Source: Macrobrachium rosenbergii (Eukaryota > Arthropoda > Malacostraca > Decapoda > Palaemonidae). From it: a DNA stretch of 64,000 nucleotides. This document shows, piece after piece, positions 35,765 to 46,440 of the stretch. Every line of letters begins with the position of its first letter. Position 1 is the first letter of the stretch. The translations under genes and the position numbers were made by a program. Under the pieces are notes generated by a model. It saw only the letters and a program-made list of their open reading frames with translations. It made no database searches and was not told the origin of the DNA. Where the stretch lies: NCBI RefSeq assembly GCF_040412425.1, contig NC_089742.1:71919006-71983005 (forward strand), written 5' to 3'.

Positions 35765-36940
35765 ATGAATATAATTATAGACCAGTATTTCCCACATGTT
35801 GGTTTAGAGAAACCTATTGCCACATTCTTTGATACAGGAAGTCCTAAGAATATAATGTCAGAAAAGGTGTATCAGATGTATTTTTCTCACTTAAGTTTGA
35901 ACCCAGCAGTAGACTGCAGAATCACAGACGTTCAGGGTAATAATATCAGAATAGTAGGACAAATAGATTTTCCTTTTAAGCTAGGAAGAATTTCACTAAA
36001 GGAGAAGGTTCTAGTAGTAAGAGATATACAGTTAGGGTTTGCACATTTGCTAATTGGTTATCCAACTATGGCTAGAGAAGGTATCAGCATTAATGCACCT
36101 AGAGAGCAATTAGTGATTAGAAGGGGTCATGAAATTTCTAGAATACCTCTATGTAAATTAACAGGAAGAATCCCGACTCGAGAGCACTCTTCATTGAGAA
36201 GTATTCTAAAGAAAGACACGACAGAGGGAAGATATTCAGTATACAGCACAAGCTCTCAACAGATAAATACTCACTTAGAATCCAACCAAGAAACTTACTT
36301 GAAATTAGACAGGGAGTTAAGGCTTAAACCTGGAGAGAGCGCATGGATAGAATGTACAGTAAATCCAATTTTTGAAGGGAAGGAAATTCTCATGCTTACT
36401 GAAGAAGCGCAAGTAAAGGGGGTACATTACTCTTCTAGTCTACATGAAGTCAGGCAGGGTAAAATAGCTTTGCAGGTTATGAATAACAGAGGAGGAAAGG
36501 TTAGGCTAACACAGGGAACAGAATTAGGTTTAGCAGAGGTATACATCATTCCCATTCAAGTTGTAGAGAAGGAAACGGTAGCACCAATCAATAAAGAAAA
36601 TGAAAATTTAGCCCAGGACATAAAACTGAGAAGAGCTAAGATAGGGTCTCACTTGAAAGATATTAAAGAAGACTGTGCTAGAGAGAAACTCATAGATTTG
36701 CTAAGTGAATACCAAGACATAGTCGCTATGGAGGGCGATACACTAGGTAACACAGGTGAAATAACGCATAGAATAGACATTCCACAAAACACAAAGCCAA
36801 TCTACATACCAGCCTATAGAGTAGCCCATTCCCAGAAGGAGATCATTGAAAGAGAAGTACAAAAAATGGATAGGCAAGGAATAATAGAACCATCAAAATC
36901 TCCATGGTCTTTCCCACTTTTGCTACTTCAAAAAGGATAA
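35765..36940 (+). CDS. Gypsy pol: protease and start of reverse transcriptase
   Basis: 391-codon open frame. Aspartic protease signature FFDTGSPKNIMSEK at residues ~20-35, with the second conserved block LLIGYPTMAREGI at ~95. Then a ~190-residue linker and the RT entry GEITHRIDIPQNTKPIY with EREVQKMDRQGIIEPSKSPW, the usual start of the fingers domain. The frame stops at LLLLQKG, and RT continues in another frame at 36946. The start is uncertain: the preceding bases are also open in the gag frame, so the natural product is probably a gag-pol fusion. Confidence 0.85.
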   Translation: MNIIIDQYFPHVGLEKPIATFFDTGSPKNIMSEKVYQMYFSHLSLNPAVDCRITDVQGNNIRIVGQIDFPFKLGRISLKEKVLVVRDIQLGFAHLLIGYPTMAREGISINAPREQLVIRRGHEISRIPLCKLTGRIPTREHSSLRSILKKDTTEGRYSVYSTSSQQINTHLESNQETYLKLDRELRLKPGESAWIECTVNPIFEGKEILMLTEEAQVKGVHYSSSLHEVRQGKIALQVMNNRGGKVRLTQGTELGLAEVYIIPIQVVEKETVAPINKENENLAQDIKLRRAKIGSHLKDIKEDCAREKLIDLLSEYQDIVAMEGDTLGNTGEITHRIDIPQNTKPIYIPAYRVAHSQKEIIEREVQKMDRQGIIEPSKSPWSFPLLLLQKG

Positions 36941-36945
36941 AACCT

Positions 36946-37487
36946 ACAGAGTAGTGGTAGATTTTAGAAGGTTAAACAAGATAACCGAAAATGATCCTTA
37001 TCCAATGCCGTCTATGAGAGATCTTATCACAACGATCGGATCCAGGAAATACTTTACCACAATAGATTTGTTGCAAGGATTTTTACAAATTCCTTTGGAC
37101 GAGGAAAGTAAACCATTAACTGCCTTTAGTACAAGCAACGGTAGATATCAATATGTGAGAATGCCTTTTGGTCTGAAGTCAAGCCCAGTAACCTTTGTGA
37201 GATTAATGGATAAGATTTTAGGTGATTTATTAGGCAAGGATGTACATTGCTATATAGACGATTTGATAATAGCAACAGATACAATTGAAGAACACATAAA
37301 ACTGGTAAGAGAAGTACTAAAGAGACTAAGGAAGGCGAATCTTAAATTGAAGTTAAAGAAGTGCAATTTCCTCAGAAGGAAAATAGACTACCTGGGACAC
37401 ACACTAAGTGAAAAGGGTGTGGAAGTAAACGACTTAAGGTTAAGTCAATCAAAGAGTATCCTACACCTCAATGTAAGAAGGATGTGA
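36946..37487 (+). CDS. Gypsy pol: reverse transcriptase core
   Basis: Open frame with the RT motifs in order: VVVDFRRLNKITENDPYPMP, the catalytic FTTIDLLQGFLQIPLDEES, YQYVRMPFGLKSSPVTF, and the active site CYIDDLIIA at about 37248-37274, followed by LKKCNFLRRKIDYLGHTLS. All three catalytic aspartates are present. It is separated from 35765-36940 by a one-base-type shift near 36940 and from the next frame by a shift near 37480. Confidence 0.9.
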
Positions 37488-37494
37488 AGTCATT

Positions 37495-37923
37495 TTGGGA
37501 TTAGCAGGTTTTTACCGCAAGTACATAAAGAATTTTGCAACAATATCCGCTCCGCTGACGGAGTTATTAAAGGAACACGTGTCATTCGTATGGAAAACAA
37601 GGCAACAAGAAGCATTTGATGAACTAAAGGAAACGTTAACTCATTCTCCCGTACTTAGTTTCCCAGATTTCAGTAAAGAATTCTTTTTAGCTACAGATGC
37701 AAGTCACACTGGTATAGGAGCATGCTTAATGCAAAGACATGATAGCAAATATAATGCTATAGCATATTACAGTAGAAAGCTAAAGCCCACAGAAGTAAAC
37801 TACTCAGTAACAGACCTAGAGTCTTTAGCCATAATAGATGCTTTAAAACACTTCAGGTATATCATATTCGGGTACAAGATAACTGTATTCACTGATCATT
37901 CCACGCAGAGTAGAAATGCTTAA
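37495..37923 (+). CDS. Gypsy pol: RT connection and RNase H
   Basis: Carries GLAGFYRKYIKNFATISAPL and the Ty3/gypsy RNase H block: FLATDASHTGIGACL, AIAYYSRKLKPTEVNYSV, TDLESLAIIDALKHFRYII and VFTDHS. The Asp-Glu-Asp set is present. The frame breaks at STQSRNA where the family continues HxxL; the next ~95 bases read on in another frame (RWFMTAQDYDIELKYVPGR). Confidence 0.9.
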   Translation: MGLAGFYRKYIKNFATISAPLTELLKEHVSFVWKTRQQEAFDELKETLTHSPVLSFPDFSKEFFLATDASHTGIGACLMQRHDSKYNAIAYYSRKLKPTEVNYSVTDLESLAIIDALKHFRYIIFGYKITVFTDHSTQSRNA

Positions 37924-38016
37924 GAATCCGAATTTTTCCGGACGTAGAGCTCGTTGGTTTATGACAGCCCAAGACTATGACATAGAGTTGAAATATGTTC
38001 CAGGAAGGCCAATAAA

Positions 38017-38592
38017 GTGGCAGATGCCTTATCAAGGCATAGTAACCAAAAGGATAGTATAAACATGATAGGTCACGAAGCAGAACAGGCCGAATTCATA
38101 AACAATGTATTTACCATGCATTACACAGAAGAACTTTCCAGACAAAATTTCATAAGTGAACAAAAAAGTGATGAAGATTTAAAGGAGATCTTCGATTTTG
38201 TAGAAAATAAAAGAGAATTTAGTCAAAAGGAACGAGCAGAACTAAGTAACAGAATTGGATGGCCCATAGACGCGGTAAACGTCATAGACGACGTACTAGT
38301 TTGGATGTGTCACGAGTGTGACCCGTTTGATCAATTACTAGGAGTACTACATAAAAGAGTAGTACCAAGGAGCCTAAGAAATAAAGTCATTGAGTTAATG
38401 CATGACGATGACATGAGAGCTCACCCAGGAAGGGATGAGACAGTTAGACTAGTTAAAAGATCTTTTCATTGGAAGGGAATTTACAAGGATGTTAGCAATT
38501 ACGTGAAGAGCTGCAATACTTGCAACAGTTACAAGGGAAGAACAGATATGGAAGTACCTCTAGGAAATATCCCATTCCCAGACTCCATTTGA
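38017..38592 (+). CDS. Gypsy pol: RNase H end and integrase HHCC zinc domain
   Basis: Starts with VADALSRH, the usual end of the RNase H region (no real start codon; the frame is entered by a shift). The integrase N-terminal zinc domain is at HDDDMRAHPGRDETVRLVK ... VKSCNTCNSYKG, with two His and two Cys (CNTC). The frame ends at FPDSI through a shift at about 38585, and the catalytic core follows in the next frame. Confidence 0.85.
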   Translation: MADALSRHSNQKDSINMIGHEAEQAEFINNVFTMHYTEELSRQNFISEQKSDEDLKEIFDFVENKREFSQKERAELSNRIGWPIDAVNVIDDVLVWMCHECDPFDQLLGVLHKRVVPRSLRNKVIELMHDDDMRAHPGRDETVRLVKRSFHWKGIYKDVSNYVKSCNTCNSYKGRTDMEVPLGNIPFPDSI

Positions 38593-39538
38593 AAGAGTAG
38601 CCATAGATCTGATCACTAATCTTCACACCACAAGTAAGGGGAATAGAAATATATTAGTGTGTATTGACGCACTCACTAGATATACAGAGTTAATACCATT
38701 AACTAGTAAAGGAGCTAAAGAGTGTGCAATCGCTCTTTTTGATAAGATATTTTGTAGGTATTCTGCCCCACAGCTCATTATATCTGATAATGGCACCAAG
38801 TTCAATAACTCATTAGTTCAAGAAATTTTTGATGCATTCAAGGTAGAAAAGGTAACGATACAACCGTATCATCCAGCTAGTAATGGCTTAGCAGAAAGAA
38901 ATAACAGAAAGGTTCTAGATGCATTAAGGCATACAGTAGGACAGGATCCTGATTGGGACGTCAATTTACCTTTAGTCCAATTATCACTAAATGCTAAGTA
39001 TCATACAAGTACTCAAGCAACACCCATAAAAGCTTTAATGGGATATGAACCAAGATTACCATATGCGTGGCTAAATCAGCCACTACAGCCTAATTACTCT
39101 GAAGACATTATGAAAATAAGAATTGGGAATTTCAAGGTAATTCATAAGCAATTACACAAGAATTTAGAGGAAGCTCAGAAGAATATGATAGACAGGTATC
39201 AAGAAGGATTAAGGCCAGTAGATTACAAGATAGGCGATGAAGTTTACCTCAAGAAGGAAGTAAGAAGTGGAATTAATTACAAGTTAGCCACTAAATTCAC
39301 AGGGCCATACAAGGTCATAGATGTGCAAGAGACTAAGGTGAAAGTGAAAAAGGTGAATGAAGTAATACCTTCCACATATGCTGAATCATTAGAAGAAGAA
39401 GGATTTTGGATAAACAAAGATAAAGTCAAGAGAACAAAAGAAGTTAAAGAGGCAGAACTGACTGAAGAATTAGAAGAAGCTACTTCAGAAGAAAAAACTA
39501 GATATAACCTAAGAAATAGAAGAGTCACATTTCAGTAA
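38586..39538 (+). CDS. Gypsy pol: integrase catalytic core and C-terminus
   Basis: The DDE core is complete: FERVAIDLI (first Asp, 38606-38608), LIISDNGTKF (second Asp, near 38785), QPYHPASNGLAERNN (Glu near 38892). The C-terminal part has DYKIGDEVYLKKE and FTGPYKVIDV, the GPY/F module, and ends with a basic TRYNLRNRRVTFQ and TAA at 39536-39538. No chromodomain. Catalyses insertion of element DNA into the nuclear genome. Confidence 0.9.
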
Positions 39539-40741
39539 TAATGATAAGAACAAACCCGTCAATTCATCCTATTATTCCCTGTATTTGATTTCTTTGTTGC
39601 TGAGTTTGCCTTTATTGGTTGACTTAGTAATGAAACTATTTTTTGTTATAATGTTGCAATGTTTACTTTAATTAGTCGGTCTTGTAACAAAAGAATTTGG
39701 GGTTAAGGCGCGTAACTTCAATTTACATTTTCTTTAACTGAGGGAATTACTTAGGAAGCAAGAAAATAAAGTAAAATTTCTGAAATGTAACGTATTAAAG
39801 TCAGAAGGGTTAACAGTCATCTTTAGGGATTTGCAACCCACTATCACTAATAGAAGAATGAGGTAGAAGTTTAAGACAGGTTTTTAAATGATTTCAACGA
39901 GAATCTTGTTTTCAAATCACGAATATTTGTATCAGCATACTAATCATAGAAGTAAAAGGTAAAGAAATGAGAAATACAGTTTGTAAGTTTTGTGAGTACT
40001 TTAAGGATACCTCATCAAGGAGAAATCTTGGCATAACCCATAACATGTCAACATTGAAAGGAGTGCATGAATTATACTAACACTAGAAGTAGAAATAGTA
40101 ATTACTTATTTTCCCGTAGAACTAACACGTTTACGATCTTCGTTTCTTAGAGATACTTTAAATAGCGAAAGCTTACCGATTTGTTTTGCCAGTCACAAAA
40201 TATTCATAAGTACTACTTTGTTTTCCGACCCAAGTTGCCAGTCATACTTTCGAGTTAGTCATTTAAAATGTAGAAGTTTCCTATGCAAAGAGAAGTCTAT
40301 ACTTGCATTGATAAAGTCAAGCAACACGTACACAAGTAAATTACACATGTTAGTTACACAATGTTTGAATACACCCAAGTTACAAGTAAGGACATTATCA
40401 TTCGTTTGTAGCAGCGAGCCCAACAAGAAATCCATGAAGAACGGCCAAGAAATGAAGGTTGCCGCCTTATGATTGTACAGATTGATTACTTTTAAGAATT
40501 TAAAATCCACCTGTTAGGCAGCTAGGTATGTGGGTTGAGTAAATCCAAATGTAACTTGGATAGATAATTGCTAATGTTTCTTTGCTCTTTTATATCATTT
40601 ACGATTGTTTAATACTTAAAGCCAGATACATAGAAGGAATTTGTCATACAAAACGTGCATATTGTTAGGAGCCCTCATAGTCCATACTGTTTTGTTTATT
40701 TAGAAAACTGTCAGGAGCCAGTTAGGTAGCATGGCCGAGAC
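39539..40741 (+). other. Gypsy 3' non-coding region, no env
   Basis: 1.2 kb between the pol stop and the 3' LTR. The longest open stretch is 84 codons and looks like nothing known, and no membrane or signal segment is evident. No good polypurine tract precedes the LTR (GGTAGCATGGCCGAGAC). The length would fit a decayed third ORF, but nothing supports one. Confidence 0.55.
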
Positions 40742-41751
40742 TGTATCGAGTGAATAGAGAAAATGTATTTTTCAAGTAGAAATATCCTATTTCCATTTGG
40801 GTCGGTCAGTCCTAAGGACCATAACGCAATAAATTTCCCAGTCTGTCAAACAAGTCTCCAACCATATCTTCAAGAACACACCAGCACTAACGAGGCGCTA
40901 AGAGAAATTGCATCTGGCCATGCCTTGAAATCCACGAGGTCCTGCGAAGGAACCTTATGGTTAGTAAGAGTGTGGGAAAAACCTCAACCCCCCTTGACTT
41001 CAAACGACAGCCCAAAGAAATAAGCCACGCCCACAGGTCAAGCCTAGATGTTTTGGCCAATCAAATGCCATCAGTGCCACAGACCTAGGGACATCCTACA
41101 AGGAGCAAATACCCAATAATCAACAGGAATTCCTTAAAACACACCTCCAAAAGTTGGAATGAAGCAAGTGGAGGAGGTGCCTCAGAAAAAGCAGTACCTG
41201 CCCAGAATATGACGTCATGGTTGACACAAGGGAAAATGGGAGATATAAGGGCAGGCATACAGGAAAGGAGACAGAAAAAAAAGGTGAGAGAAAAAGAGAG
41301 GGACAGAGAAAGTCGCGGAGAGAAAAGAGAGACAGAAGAAAAGTCAGAGTGGGATGATAGAGAGAGAGACTATTCGAAGTGTGGGAAGCAGAAAAGACAG
41401 AAATAGAAGAAGTGTTTTAGTGAAGAAGGACTCTCTCAAACAATAGTCCCCGTAATCTAATTCGTTAAGTCTCTCGAAACCATTATTTCAAAGTCTCAAA
41501 CCATTATCTTAAAGTCTCGAACCATTAAGAAACAGTTAAGAACTATAGGTGGAACTGTAAGACAAAATCACAAATAAAGAAGAAACGGGAACAATTAATC
41601 ATTTTCCCTTTAACCTCGGTAATTTACAATTTAATAACTGTTTTAAAGAGCCACTTGTTCTTACTTACAATAATTACCACACGCCTACGCCGGACGCGCT
41701 TACCTTAGTGTTGGGCCCTTTGAAGGAAAAAAGAAACGGGGTCCGACAACA
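40742..41751 (+). repeat. 3' LTR of the Ty3/gypsy element
   Basis: About 1,010 bases from TGTATCGAGTGAATAG to GTCCGACAACA. It aligns end to end with 32276-33289, with the same TATA-like GATATAAGG and the same CACAAATAAAG. It is followed at once by TACACACACATATAT and a giant AT array. Confidence 0.93.
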
Positions 41752-41752
41752 T

Positions 41753-42306
<554 letters not shown>

Positions 42307-42477
42307 TATACTTATATCTTATATATATTCAAGTTACATCTTACGATTCAATTCACACACACACACAGACTTTTCACTGGAACCTAACTAATGGGCATAC
42401 GATTTTTTCACAGACACACAAAATTCTCAGAAACCCTGCAGAAGTGGGTGTTTAATTTTTGAAGTAATTTACAAGTT

Positions 42478-42720
42478 TTCATGCTTTTGTGTGTAAAATC
42501 TGTATGAAAAATGCATTTCATTCTTTTATGTGTAAAATCTGTATGAAAAATGCATTTCATGCTTTTATGTGTAAAATCTGTATGAAAAATGCATTTCATG
42601 TTTTAATGTGCAAAATCTCTATGAAAAATGCATTTCATGCTTTCATGTGTAAAATCTCTATGAAAAATGCATTTCATGCTTTCATGTGTAAAATCTGTAC
42701 CAAAAATGTATTATTTTTAT
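42478..42720. repeat. 39-bp minisatellite, six units
   Basis: The marker GTGTAAAATC (one copy GTGCAAAATC) recurs at 42491, 42530, 42569, 42608, 42647 and 42686, exactly 39 bases apart. Because 39 is a multiple of three the array is open on both strands (plus: MCKICMKNAFHAF repeated; minus: MKCIFHTDFTHKS repeated). With no start context, domain or flanking coding signal I regard these as a by-product of the period rather than a protein. Confidence 0.93.
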
Positions 42721-43310
42721 TTTTGTACATGTATAAATATGATGCAAAGGTAATTTCAGCACATTCAGTTAGTGTACTTTTACAAGATGTGACACCCATT
42801 TGCAAAGTTACTGCACTTTTCAAAGATGATGCCCCTGCAGAAAATGCTTGTTTAATGTTTGAAGTACATTTATAAGTTTTCATGCTTTAACTGTAAAATC
42901 GATATGGAAAATTTATATTTCTGTGCATAAATATCATACAAGTATTATGTCCATTTGCAAAGTCTTTGTCACAAGGACTTTACATGACCTTGAGATGAGG
43001 TGGTTCAGCCGCTCATTTGATAAAATGAATTAAATGTAATATCAGAGATGTAACTAAGAGTTGTATAAGTGTCATTCTTTGAAAATTACTCTGTTCACCT
43101 CGGAGAAAAGTGCTGGTGCAATCTGTATGTGCATGTAATTACAGCACGTTCAGGTGGTGTACTTTTACAAGATGTGATACCCTTAGTTACTGCATTTTTC
43201 AAAGATGATATCCCTGTAGAAAGTGTGTATAATTTTTAAGTTTTCGTGTTTTTAGGTGTAAAATCAGAATGGAAAATTTGTATTTATATATTTGCGCATA
43301 AACACGATAC
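42721..43310. repeat. ~400-bp direct duplication next to the minisatellite
   Basis: About 42735-42925 and 43125-43315 share GGTGTACTTTTACAAGATGTG-type sequence (GTGTACTTTTACAAGATGTG), TTTCAAAGATGATG/AT, TAAGTTTTC-TG-TTT and ATGGAAAATTTGTATTT. Both copies resemble the minisatellite unit at their ends, so the short array may have grown out of this larger unit. Confidence 0.55.
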
Positions 43311-43331
43311 AAAAGCAGTACAGTTACTTTA

Positions 43332-43366
43332 TTACAGTATCTCTCTCTCTCTCTCTCTCTCTCTCG
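43332..43366. repeat. (CT)n microsatellite
   Basis: TATCTCTCTCTCTCTCTCTC-type run of about 28 bases, ending CTCGTAG. Confidence 0.9.
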
Positions 43367-43799
43367 TAGTTAGCGCTCAAACATACTTTTACAACTTATT
43401 ATTTCTCTGTACGTCATTACCTGTACAGTATATAATTTTAAATTGATTGAATTTTACCTGTACTGTACTACCATCTACGAACATTATGTACATGTTTTCG
43501 ATATTTTATGGAATTGTACTTTTGTTATGATTGTGACACATGACGTTTTGCCTAGTGACGCAAAGAAAATGGCTTTTACTCTAAGTGACAAAGAAAACAG
43601 CATCCCATGAATTAGGGGTAACATTAGTATACGTACACACCTACTGTAAATGCACTATTATGAAACTGCAGTACTCAATTTTTATGTCAACCATTTACTG
43701 TATTCCTTTTTTAAGGGTAATAAGCTAAATTTTAAATAAAATTACACTAACTTTAGTTCATTTAAAAGTTAGCTTAATACTTTGGGAAATAAACATTTA

Positions 43800-43893
43800 T
43801 TAGCATTTTTAAAGACCATGCCAAACTTACGCGAAAATTCACCTTGCACGAGGGGCTCCGGAACCTAACCTCGCGTAATTTCGAGGTATGACT
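43800..43893. mobile_element. Tigger-like right terminus
   Basis: GGGGCTCCGGAACCTAACC-TCGCGTAATTTCGAGGTATGACTG, flanked by TA. Reversed it starts CAGTCATACCTCGAAATTAC, close in form to published Tigger termini (CAGGCATACCTCG...). The other end was not found, so only the terminus is called. Confidence 0.45.
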
Positions 43894-43911
43894 GTATATA
43901 TGAATATCTTT

Positions 43912-44654
<743 letters not shown>

Positions 44655-44666
44655 TAAGATATTCAA

Positions 44667-44790
<124 letters not shown>

Positions 44791-45765
44791 TCATCATTGC
44801 AAAGTTTTTCATAACAAAAACTCATTAATATATGATATAATGTTTTCTCACAATCTATAAAAAAATAGTATATGCTACTTATATATGCTATCAGTGCAAA
44901 TTTTTTTGTAATAATTATTATAAAAATAAATGCCTTAATGAGGTTAGGCCAGGACATGGTTTTCTAAGAAAGGTTTTTTCCCACTGTTTTACATTCGCCC
45001 TAAAGTTTTCTTCATAGCCTATAAAAATATATGCTATCAATATAAACTTTCTACATAATCTATATACGCTACCATTGTACATGTTTTCCGTTCATATATT
45101 GGAGAGGCAAATAAACAAACAACTGGGGGGAAAAAGTAAACAAACGCTGAAGAACCAAGCCTACACAAGTCATGAGTCAGACAACTCGCTGCAGTAAAAT
45201 CAAGCTTTGTGGTCTTATATAATTGAATACCTATAATTATTATATTATGAAAAATTGTAATCACTTATTAGAATACCACTAATTTGAATATCACCAATAC
45301 AGGAAAACAAATCCCTTACTTAGGTATGGGCGTTCTGGTGTTGATGCTATCCCAGGTGAGACAATTCCCATTTGCTTCGTCCCTCTCTTGTAACAAACTT
45401 ATGAGACGCAATCATTCAAATTTCTCCCTCATAAGGGTGGTACTTCTCTGGCCTATGGCAATGGAATTGCGAGAATGCACTACACAGTAAGAAAACCCGA
45501 AAAGGAAATGCGTCACATAGCACTAGGATATCACTTGAACCAGAACCACACACAAATCGAGATGGTTTATTGGTAAAACCCGACGCTCTGTTTGGAACTG
45601 TTACCTACTTATATAATTTCATATTTCCAAAAATACACAGTAAAAATATGTCAAGAAATATAAAATATGTGTGCACCAGTTGGCATGGTACATCTGTGAT
45701 AATGAGTTCAAAATAGAGATACATAGCTATATATTTACTTTTTTTATATTTTGTTTGATATTTTT
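44791..45765. other. Nothing recognised, intron of the zinc-finger gene
   Basis: AT-rich, with related phrases ATAGTATATGCTACTTATATATGCTATCAGT-like and TATGCTATCAATATAAACTTT (about 44865 and 45030), a weak ~165-base repeat. No ORF or termini. Confidence 0.4.
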
Positions 45766-45767
45766 TT

Positions 45768-46060
45768 TAGAGAACGAACAAGCTCTTATCGTAGAAAATG
45801 GGTAGTTTTAGTAGGATACTGAAGTAAATTTCTCACTTTCTACTATCCAGAATTGGCAAGTCATACAAATGTACGACAATTTGTTGCTCAGTGTCGCTCA
45901 CAGGGCGATATATTTACTCTGATATTATATTTATTGAGAGAGAACCAGTTTTTATCATAGATAATGTGTATTTTAGTAGGAAAGTAAAGTATATTTCTCA
46001 CTTCCACCTACAAAGTCATACAGAAATTTTGCGACAATTTTTCGCTCAGTGCAGCATGTA
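45768..46060. repeat. ~185-bp tandem duplication
   Basis: GAGAACGAACAAGCTCTTATCGTAGA-AATGGGTAGTTTTAGTAGGA near 45770 parallels GAGAACCAGTTTTTATCATAGA-AATGTGTATTTTAGTAGGA near 45942. Both continue with TTTCTCACTT, AAGTCATAC and CGACAATTT-T-GCTCAGTG. Two units; no coding support. Confidence 0.55.
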
Positions 46061-46440
46061 CAAGAACTGCTGGTAAATCAAAAACAAAAATGTAAAAAAA
46101 CCACTTAAAAATTTTTTTAGCAATAATATTTCAGGACTTGTTTATTTAGACATACCAGTCCAAAACTGTAAAAAACTAAATTGATAATTCCTGAAAATTA
46201 GGCGATCCGTGCGCCCCTTAAGCATTTCAATATGAACTGTTACATTTTTTACTTCATCTAAATCTGACTACTTTTGATTCAATAATCTACAACATACAGA
46301 ACAGCTCATTAGTGCTTTAACCTATCAACTTCTTATCCGAGTTTACAAACTATTTCGGACTTTTATGCATCAATATGTGCTTTCCAACTGAAGTATGCAT
46401 TAATGATCAAGCCTGGGAATAATGACCCACAGACATTTAA

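Noticed and set aside
40218..40472. 84-codon frame between pol and the 3' LTR as an env gene
   Set aside because: No signal peptide, membrane segment or envelope motif; too short.
42489..42875. 128-codon frame with repeated MCKICMKNAFHAF as a zinc-binding protein
   Set aside because: 39-bp minisatellite phased to three; open on both strands equally; no supporting signals.
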